DNA of 7,539 nt from Candidatus Zixiibacteriota bacterium (GTDB taxonomy: Bacteria; Zixibacteria; MSB-5A5; SM1-73): positions 62,822-70,360 of the forward strand of contig CP070839.1 of NCBI GenBank assembly GCA_020341875.1, written 5' to 3'. Each line of letters starts with the position of its first letter. The stretch's first letter is position 1. The position numbers were made by a program, and so were the translations under genes. The notes beneath the pieces were generated by a model. It did not search any database. It saw nothing but the letters and a program-made list of their open reading frames with translations, and was not told the DNA's origin. Shown piece by piece: positions 1 to 4,749 of the stretch.

Positions 1-325
1 CAAGAGATTTCGAAGTGAGGTTCGTCCGGCAGATCTACCTTTACACCTTGATGCCCACGCTGCTTTCTTCCCCGGCGGTCGGTGGAATCTCTTGAAAATG
101 GGCTCTGAAGACGTATATTTAGTATAGTTGAGGCGCTTGAGGGAAGAGAGAAAAGAAAATTTCAGCTTTACCTTTCGGGTCTCTTCAAAGTGGATTGGCC
201 TTGTCGTCGACCGAGGGGATACGGACTTTGCTCCTTGCGTCGGCGGAGCGCCGAAAATGTCTGGCCGCATCTTCAGTCGAGTCATAACCAGACGATACAC
301 CTTCTTAGTGACGGAACAAAAGAAG
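1..325. other. Upstream region without a confident gene
   Basis: No gene can be called here. The first 92-127 bases are open in two + frames (one ends at TGA 91-93, the other at TAG 125-127) and also in two - frames, so the tail of an upstream gene could be present but cannot be chosen. None of the short translations shows a recognisable motif. The second half (about 126-325) would be the leader of the dockerin gene at 326 if the promoter at 92-119 is used, giving an untranslated region near 200 nt. I saw no clear hairpin or known riboswitch motif in it. Confidence 0.5.
92..119 (+). promoter_or_regulatory. Putative sigma70-type promoter of gene 1
   Basis: A TTGAAA -35 box (92-97) and a TATATT -10 box (114-119) are separated by 16 nt, close to the bacterial housekeeping consensus. 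Transcription would start near 126, upstream of all candidate starts of gene 1. The same TATATT -10 hexamer appears in the promoter in front of gene 2. No experimental support. Confidence 0.5.
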
Positions 326-1255
326 ATGAGATTCGATCGCAGGCTTGCCTCTTCGATTTTGTGTTTTGTCCTCTGCATGTGTCCTCTCACTGGAGGTGCA
401 GTTGGAGGAGACGAATCTTCTCCGCCCCAACACCCTGCCCAGGGGCAACATTCAATCTCCAGCCGGAGTGTCGTTTCCTTCCGCGTGATTGCCTCAACTT
501 CCGGCCTCAGGTCCGATTCCGCTGACGTGGCCGTCATGTACACCACCGCCTATCCGGGACATTCGGAGCAGGTGGAGTTGGAAATCAAGACCCCGGTAAG
601 CATAGCCGGCTTCGGCCTCGAGGTCACCATCGATCCTCCTGAGCTGGCCGATTTCTCCACGGTGCGAATATACGTCGACAGCATGGATACCTGTCCTGCA
701 GAGGAGGAAACCTGCTGGTATTACTTCCCGGTGAGAGAGTGCGAGATTGAGCCCGGCTCTGTCATATCGGGCTGGTCTTTCCTTGAGGCTCATGGGGCGC
801 CCGGGGACACCACTCAACCTCACTGTGATACCGTCCGGATACTGGGGCTTGCCCTTTTTGCAGATCCCATTCCTCCCTACCCGAATTACCAGTCGCTTGT
901 TCGGCTGGGCGTGGATGCAGCCTGCGTGTCCGACACTCTGGCCCATAGAACGGTGAAGTTCAGCATGACCGGGGAGCTCTCGGATCCTGCCGGGCAGCCA
1001 GTGCCTCTCCGCGCTCACTCCGGCGACCTGACCATCTGGTGGAGCGTTCCCGGAGATGCAAACAACGACAGCCTGGTGAATGTGGGCGACGTCGTCTTCC
1101 TGGTTAGCTACCTATACAAGAATGGCTCGGAACCTTGCGTGATGGAGGCGGCCGATCCGAATGCGGACTGCCAGGTGGATGTTGGGGACATCGTCTATCT
1201 GATCAATTTCCTCTTTCGGGAAGGCACTCCCCCTTCGGCCGGATGCGCCCGCTGA
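326..1255 (+). CDS. Secreted protein with cohesin-like domain and C-terminal type I dockerin (gene 1)
   Basis: Predicted 309-residue exported protein of unknown role. Residues 1-28 look like a Sec signal peptide (MRFDRR, a hydrophobic core, then small residues ending GGAVGG). A Ser/Pro/Gln-rich linker follows. Residues about 48-238 look like a cohesin-type beta-sandwich: a strand-rich start, the typical PVSIAGFGLEVTID strand, and a closing strand near HSGDLTIWW. Residues 243-309 form a dockerin with two calcium loops: D244/N246/D248/N252/D255 and D277/N279/D281/D285/D288, each followed by a hydrophobic helix (VVFLVSYLY, IVYLINFLF). The frame is open back to a TTG at 128, directly after an in-frame TAG. 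I prefer ATG 326 because it places the signal peptide at the N terminus. ATG 257, with GGAG at 245-248, is the alternative and would add 23 residues. The protein lacks the SIFRH/WDTRILD signatures of genes 2-5, so it belongs to a different subfamily, and it probably has its own promoter. Confidence 0.8.
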   Translation: MRFDRRLASSILCFVLCMCPLTGGAVGGDESSPPQHPAQGQHSISSRSVVSFRVIASTSGLRSDSADVAVMYTTAYPGHSEQVELEIKTPVSIAGFGLEVTIDPPELADFSTVRIYVDSMDTCPAEEETCWYYFPVRECEIEPGSVISGWSFLEAHGAPGDTTQPHCDTVRILGLALFADPIPPYPNYQSLVRLGVDAACVSDTLAHRTVKFSMTGELSDPAGQPVPLRAHSGDLTIWWSVPGDANNDSLVNVGDVVFLVSYLYKNGSEPCVMEAADPNADCQVDVGDIVYLINFLFREGTPPSAGCAR

Positions 1256-1302
1256 AGCGATCTTTTTGGCCAAAGTTCCTAACCATCTTCCATAATCTCT
1301 TC

Positions 1303-1389
1303 TGCGGATGAGAGATAAGTCGCGGTCTTTGCCAGGGAAAGGACCTGGCTGAGGCCGGTAACGGTCTGTTCTGCAGAGTTTCCGCCGCA
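1303..1389 (+). other. Possible folded RNA element (multi-hairpin)
   Basis: By eye, a closing helix TGCGG (1303-1307) with CCGCA (1385-1389) could enclose two adjacent hairpins: GCCAGG/CCTGGC (1331-1336 with 1344-1349, 7-nt loop) and AGGCCG/CGGTCT (1352-1357 with 1362-1367, one G-U pair) capped by a GTAA tetraloop of the GNRA type. It lies after gene 1 and before the gene 2 promoter, so it would be a 3' tail structure of the gene 1 transcript or a separate RNA. I could not match it to a known riboswitch or ncRNA family. Short stems like these arise by chance, so confidence is low. Confidence 0.25.
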
Positions 1390-1451
1390 ATAAGGATAAA
1401 CCCTATCTTTTTTGTTAGGGTCACACGAGATTGGGCTGTTACCGATTTTTC

Positions 1452-1480
1452 TTGACAAGTCAGGAGTAAGTAGATATATT
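1452..1480 (+). promoter_or_regulatory. Near-consensus sigma70-type promoter of the paralog array
   Basis: A perfect TTGACA -35 box (1452-1457) and a TATATT -10 box (1475-1480) are separated by the optimal 17 nt. The predicted start is near 1487, giving a leader of about 126 nt before ATG 1613. No comparable promoter was found in the 70-73 nt gaps between genes 2-5, so this one probably drives the whole array. Confidence 0.7.
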
Positions 1481-1601
1481 GACTAAGGTAAACCCGACAG
1501 CTAGACAGAGCCGAAAATCGGACGCAGGCGGACATCTTTTTGGTCGGAGTTTGTACGCTGAAAATAGTGGTATACCTGATACTAATGCATTCCTGAGCCC
1601 C

Positions 1602-1606
1602 GGAGG
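1602..1606 (+). promoter_or_regulatory. Ribosome binding site of gene 2
   Basis: GGAGG lies 6 nt before ATG 1613 and fixes that start. It is preceded by TGAGCCC (1594-1600); the same TGAGCCC plus GGAGGC pattern precedes gene 3, so the leader was duplicated with the gene. Confidence 0.8.
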
Positions 1607-1612
1607 CGGAAG

Positions 1613-3118
1613 ATGAAGAGGGTTTTCATGATGTCTGTTCGATTGGCTGTGGGAGCACTGTTGCTCGCTGGCCCGGCTTGGGCAGCATGCCCCGAAGACG
1701 CCAACGACAACGGCGTCTGCGATTCCCTTTACCTGGATGTTTATTTTCCGGACCGGTATCAGACATCCTTTCCCGCGCAGGTGCGTTTCCCCATGCGCGT
1801 GACCAACGACATCCCAAATCCCGCCATCGACTCCATCGCCGGGATGGTTATTCCGCTCTGCTTCACTTCCAGCAACGCGGCAGCCAACGCCCTGATACCA
1901 GCGGATAAGAACAACACCAACCTTTATCCCTTCCCCGATGTAGAGAACAGTATCTTCCGTCATATGCCCAGCATGGCCGACCCGCAGGAGCGAAATTTCA
2001 TGATGGACTACTCCGAGCAGATGACAGGTGTGGAATGGGACACCCGGATTCTGGATGTCGCCTACGGTGATCACTTCTGGATGTCGCTGGTTCCCACCGG
2101 CACCGCCGATCAGAGATTCCCCGGAGGCAGCAGGGTTCTCGTGTCAACCATGACATTCAGCCTGGAGGATACCACAACCATCTGCATTGACACCTGCTTC
2201 TGGCCTCCCACCGGACGTCCGGGATTCTCCAGGTCGGACGCGGTGACTTATTTCCCCCGGATCAACATGCCGTATTGCCAGCTGGTGACCCGGCCCGGAC
2301 TGCCCCCAGCACTCTCCTGTCCCCCGGATCAACAACACGGCAGCGACGGCCACACTTCTGGTCTCAACTTTTCGGGTGAAGACCCTGATGGGATTATTAT
2401 CGAGGCTTCGTCCGATTTCGTGGGTCAAGGGGTGGAGAATGTAACGTTGGTGAATGTGGCAGGACTTGGGAGTGCCTCCCTGACAGGAGAAGTGGAATAT
2501 GATGTCACCGATCACTGCCAGGGCGGTGGCACGGTTACCGTCACGGTCCGGGACGACGTAGGGTGGACGGAAAAGTGCGAGTTCGACGTGGTGCTTTCCA
2601 ACACTCCTCCTGAGTTCAGCCTGTTTGACTCGTGGCGCGCGCTGGCCGGTTACACCATGGGACTTCGGGTGTCGGCAATTGACCCGGATGGTGATGTGTT
2701 GAGCGGAATTGAGTTCGACGGATTCTGGTTTGAAGATGATTCTCTTCAGCCGCCAACCAATCCCCCGTCGTTTGATGGTGGCAATCCTGGTCTTTTCAGC
2801 TGGGCGCCGACGGAGGCCGAAACCGGCACGTGGATCTGCGCATTCTCCGCCATCGACCCTTGTGGTGCTGTGAGCGCCCATCAACTGAGCATCGAGGTGG
2901 GGATGCCGTACTGCGGGGATTGCACGGGTGATGGAGATATCAACTTGGGTGACGTGGTCTATCTGATAGCGGACCTTTTCAAGGGCGGCCCCTCACCGGA
3001 TCCGGTATGCAGGGCTGATGCCAATTGCAGCGGTTTCAGAGACATCGGCGACGTGGTTGTATTGATCAATTACCTGTTCAAATATGGCCTGGCGCCTTGT
3101 TTCGAGTGTTGTCCCTGA
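1613..3118 (+). CDS. Secreted cohesin-like / Ig-like / dockerin protein (gene 2)
   Basis: Predicted 501-residue exported protein; function unknown. Residues 1-24 are a signal peptide ending PAWA. The mature N terminus carries DANDNGVCDS. Residues about 38-222 look like a cohesin-type beta-sandwich (FPMRVTND..., SIAGMVIPLCF) with the family signatures SIFRH (113-117), WDTRILD (142-148), QRFPGGSRVL (167-176) and FSRSDAVTY (205-213). Residues about 232-330 are a second beta-sandwich, and 331-430 a putative Ig domain (TPPEF, AIDPDGD, SFDGG, LFSWAPT). Residues 434-501 are a dockerin with loops D436/T438/D440/N444/D447 and D469/N471/S473/D477/D480, ending APCFECCP. No membrane anchor or sorting signal is seen after the dockerin. 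It is the first gene of a tandem array, 73 nt before gene 3, and lies behind the strong promoter at 1452-1480. Domain names rest on motif reading, not on a profile search; the dockerin is the firmest call. Confidence 0.85.
   Translation: MKRVFMMSVRLAVGALLLAGPAWAACPEDANDNGVCDSLYLDVYFPDRYQTSFPAQVRFPMRVTNDIPNPAIDSIAGMVIPLCFTSSNAAANALIPADKNNTNLYPFPDVENSIFRHMPSMADPQERNFMMDYSEQMTGVEWDTRILDVAYGDHFWMSLVPTGTADQRFPGGSRVLVSTMTFSLEDTTTICIDTCFWPPTGRPGFSRSDAVTYFPRINMPYCQLVTRPGLPPALSCPPDQQHGSDGHTSGLNFSGEDPDGIIIEASSDFVGQGVENVTLVNVAGLGSASLTGEVEYDVTDHCQGGGTVTVTVRDDVGWTEKCEFDVVLSNTPPEFSLFDSWRALAGYTMGLRVSAIDPDGDVLSGIEFDGFWFEDDSLQPPTNPPSFDGGNPGLFSWAPTEAETGTWICAFSAIDPCGAVSAHQLSIEVGMPYCGDCTGDGDINLGDVVYLIADLFKGGPSPDPVCRADANCSGFRDIGDVVVLINYLFKYGLAPCFECCP
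2281..2520 (+). repeat. Middle-domain repeat shared by genes 2 and 3
   Basis: This 240-bp stretch aligns without gaps to 3839-4078 in gene 3. A hand count gives about 19 differences (about 92% identity), many of them at third codon positions. It encodes the start of the variable middle beta-sandwich. The corresponding part of gene 4 is highly divergent and that of gene 5 only moderately similar, so the similarity is local to this pair. Confidence 0.85.
2576..2814 (+). repeat. Ig-domain repeat shared by genes 2 and 5
   Basis: This 239-bp stretch aligns without gaps to 7301-7539, with about 35 differences by hand count (about 85% identity). The last 20 bases are identical. Both copies encode a NPGLFSWAPT ending, whereas genes 3 and 4 encode NPALLTWVPD at the same place. 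Confidence 0.8.
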
Positions 3119-3180
3119 AGTTTTCGGGAACCTTGGAGAATGCAAAATGCTCCTATGTGATAATAATACCTCATGAGCCC

Positions 3181-3185
3181 GGAGG
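3181..3185 (+). promoter_or_regulatory. Ribosome binding site of gene 3
   Basis: GGAGG lies 6 nt before ATG 3192, preceded by TGAGCCC (3174-3180), the same arrangement as at gene 2. It supports ATG 3192 as the start. Confidence 0.8.
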
Positions 3186-3191
3186 CTGGAA

Positions 3192-4676
3192 ATGAAGCGA
3201 AACCTGCTACTACTTTCAGTGATGACTTGGGTAGCATTGGGTTTCACTCTGGCGCAGGCTCAGGATAACGGCGTGCCCGACACCCTGTACTTGGAGATAT
3301 ATCCGGGAGACGACGTAAACATATACCCGGCTGAGGTCAGGTTTAACCTGCGGGTGACCAACGATATCCCGGATCCCTACATCGACTCCATCGCCGGCAT
3401 ATGCCTCCCGTTCTGCTTCACCTCCAGCAACCCGGCAGCCAACGCCCTAATACCGTCTGCTAAGAATAACACCAACGTTTATCCCTTCCCGGATCTGGAT
3501 AACAGCATCTTCCGTCATATGCCTAGCATGGCCGACCCGCAGGAGCGAAACTTCATGATGGACTACTCCGAGCAGGTGACAGGTGTGGATTGGGACACGA
3601 GGATTCTGGATCTCGGTGGTGGGGTTCACTTCTGGATGTCGCTGGTTCCCACTGGTGTGGCAGACCAGAGGTTCCCCGGAGGAAGCAGGGTTCTGGTGAC
3701 AGCCATGACCTTCTGGCTGGAAGATACCACAACCCTCTGCATCGACACTTGTTTCTGGCCCCCAACAGCTAGGTGTTTCATCTTCTCGCGATCAGATGCG
3801 GTGACCTACAACCCCCAACACTTCCTCCCGGTTTGCCAGCTGGTGACCCGGCCCGGACTGCCCCCGGCACTCTCGTGTCCCCCGGATCAACAACACGGCA
3901 GCGACGGCCACACTTCTGGTCTGAACTTCTCAGGTGAAGATCCCGACGGGATCATTGTCGAGGCTTCGTCCGATTTCGTGGGCCAAGGCGTTGAGAATGT
4001 AACGCTGGTGAATCTGGCAGGACTTGGGAGTGCCTCTGTCACAGGACAAGTGGAATATGATGTCACCGATCACTGCCAGGGCGGTGGCTTAGTTACCGTC
4101 ACGGTCTTGGATGATGTAGGTTGGACGGAGAAGTGCGAGTTCGACGTAGTTCTTTCCAACAGTCCTCCTGAGTTCAGCCTGTTCGACACCTGGCGTGCGT
4201 TGACCGGTTATACCATGGGCTTGCAGGTGTCGGTGACTGATCCAAACGGAGATGAGGTTGCCGGGATTGAGTTGGATGGATTCTGGTACGAGCCTGATTC
4301 CCTGCAATCACCAATCAACCCTCCCTCTTTCGATGGCGGGAATCCAGCTCTTTTGACCTGGGTGCCTGACCAATCGGAGACCGGTAACTGGATCTGCTCC
4401 TTTACGGCTGCAGATGCTTGCGGTGCGGAGGATACACATCTATTGACCATTCAGGTAGGCACTCCGTTCTGTGGAGATTGTACCGGTGAGGGTGACATCA
4501 ACCTGGGGGACGTAGTTTGTCTTATAAGTTATCTTTACAGGCAAGGCCCTCCCCCGGATCCGCTCTGCATGGGTGATGCCAACGGCGATGGTTCCAGGGA
4601 CGTGGGTGACGTGGTTTTGCTGATTAATTATCTGTTTAAAAGTAGTTTTGCGCCGTGCTTTTGTTGTTGTCCTTAG
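3192..4676 (+). CDS. Secreted cohesin-like / Ig-like / dockerin protein (gene 3)
   Basis: Predicted 494-residue exported protein, the closest relative of gene 2 over its first three-quarters; function unknown. The signal peptide is residues 1-23, ending LAQA, and the mature protein starts QDNGVPDTLY. This N terminus is shorter than in the paralogs and lacks their Cys-Pro-Glu/Asp lead. The cohesin-like domain spans about 30-215, with SIFRH (105-109), WDTRILD (134-140) and FSRSDAVTY (198-206). The middle beta-sandwich is about 225-323, nearly identical to gene 2. The Ig-like domain is 324-422 (SPPEF, TDPNGD, SFDGG, LLTWVPD). The dockerin is 427-494, with loops D429/T431/E433/N437/D440 and D462/N464/D466/D470/D473, ending APCFCCCP. 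Glu in place of Asp at loop 1 position 5 is unusual. The last 356 bp almost match gene 4 rather than gene 2, so the gene looks mosaic. It is likely co-transcribed with its neighbours. Confidence 0.85.
   Translation: MKRNLLLLSVMTWVALGFTLAQAQDNGVPDTLYLEIYPGDDVNIYPAEVRFNLRVTNDIPDPYIDSIAGICLPFCFTSSNPAANALIPSAKNNTNVYPFPDLDNSIFRHMPSMADPQERNFMMDYSEQVTGVDWDTRILDLGGGVHFWMSLVPTGVADQRFPGGSRVLVTAMTFWLEDTTTLCIDTCFWPPTARCFIFSRSDAVTYNPQHFLPVCQLVTRPGLPPALSCPPDQQHGSDGHTSGLNFSGEDPDGIIVEASSDFVGQGVENVTLVNLAGLGSASVTGQVEYDVTDHCQGGGLVTVTVLDDVGWTEKCEFDVVLSNSPPEFSLFDTWRALTGYTMGLQVSVTDPNGDEVAGIELDGFWYEPDSLQSPINPPSFDGGNPALLTWVPDQSETGNWICSFTAADACGAEDTHLLTIQVGTPFCGDCTGEGDINLGDVVCLISYLYRQGPPPDPLCMGDANGDGSRDVGDVVLLINYLFKSSFAPCFCCCP
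4321..4676 (+). repeat. 3'-end repeat, copy in gene 3
   Basis: These 356 bp align without gaps to 5903-6258 in gene 4, with about 30 differences by hand count (about 92% identity). Similarity peaks in 4501-4624, with only 3 differences from 6083-6206, including a 62-nt identical run (4563-4624 with 6145-6206). It encodes the end of the Ig domain and the whole dockerin. Confidence 0.9.
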
Positions 4677-4737
4677 AGATATCGACGCCTGTTGAGAAAG
4701 CGAGAATCATTCAGATGACACTAATCTCTCATTAGCT

Positions 4738-4744
4738 AGGAGGT
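4738..4744 (+). promoter_or_regulatory. Ribosome binding site of gene 4
   Basis: AGGAGGT, a full-length Shine-Dalgarno match, sits 5 nt before ATG 4750 and supports that start. Confidence 0.8.
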
Positions 4745-4749
4745 GGGAG

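Larger units (their letters stand above)
1256..1612. other. 357-nt intergenic gap between gene 1 and gene 2
   Basis: No protein gene is supported here; the reverse-strand ORFs running through it lack homologous content. It contains a cluster of potential RNA hairpins (1303-1389), a short inverted repeat ACCCTA/TAGGGT (1400-1405 and 1416-1421) with a T-rich loop, a near-consensus promoter (1452-1480), and the roughly 126-nt leader of gene 2. The leader includes a small CCGA-AAA-TCGG hairpin (1511-1521). No classical Rho-independent terminator with a GC stem followed by a T run was found after gene 1. Confidence 0.6.

Noticed and set aside
1..127. C-terminal tail of an upstream gene
   Set aside because: Two + frames and two - frames are open here, the stretch is short, and none of the translations has a recognisable motif, so no frame can be chosen.
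128..325. TTG at 128 as the start of gene 1
   Set aside because: It simply follows an in-frame TAG at 125-127, has no ribosome binding site, sits at the predicted transcription start, and would push the signal peptide to residue 67.
359..385. Lipobox in gene 1 (cysteines in the signal peptide region)
   Set aside because: The cysteines sit inside the hydrophobic core and lack the L-(A/S/T)-(G/A)-C pattern, so a lipoprotein call is not supported.
494..1018. Reverse-strand open frame (174 codons) inside gene 1
   Set aside because: It is fully antisense to a gene with a signal peptide and a convincing dockerin, and has no recognisable motif.
1399..1421. ACCCTA / TAGGGT inverted repeat with T-rich loop as a terminator of gene 1
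   Set aside because: The T run is in the loop rather than after the stem, and the stem is only 6 bp, so it does not fit a Rho-independent terminator.
1460..2074. Reverse-strand open frame (204 codons) across the gene 2 promoter, leader and 5' half
   Set aside because: It is antisense to the gene 2 coding region and its promoter, and its translation is low-information with no domain.
2144..2884. Long reverse-strand open frame (246 codons) inside gene 2, with similar frames inside genes 3 and 4 (4089-4307, 5542-6126)
   Set aside because: They lie antisense to clearly coding, domain-bearing genes in homologous places; they reflect codon bias of the + strand. Their translations show no domain and their lengths are not conserved between the copies.
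3133..3164. Possible internal promoter before gene 3 (TTGGAG and TGTGATAAT)
   Set aside because: The -10 is reasonable but the spacing to the best -35 candidate is 20 nt and the match is weak. Read-through from the promoter at 1452-1480 explains expression more simply.
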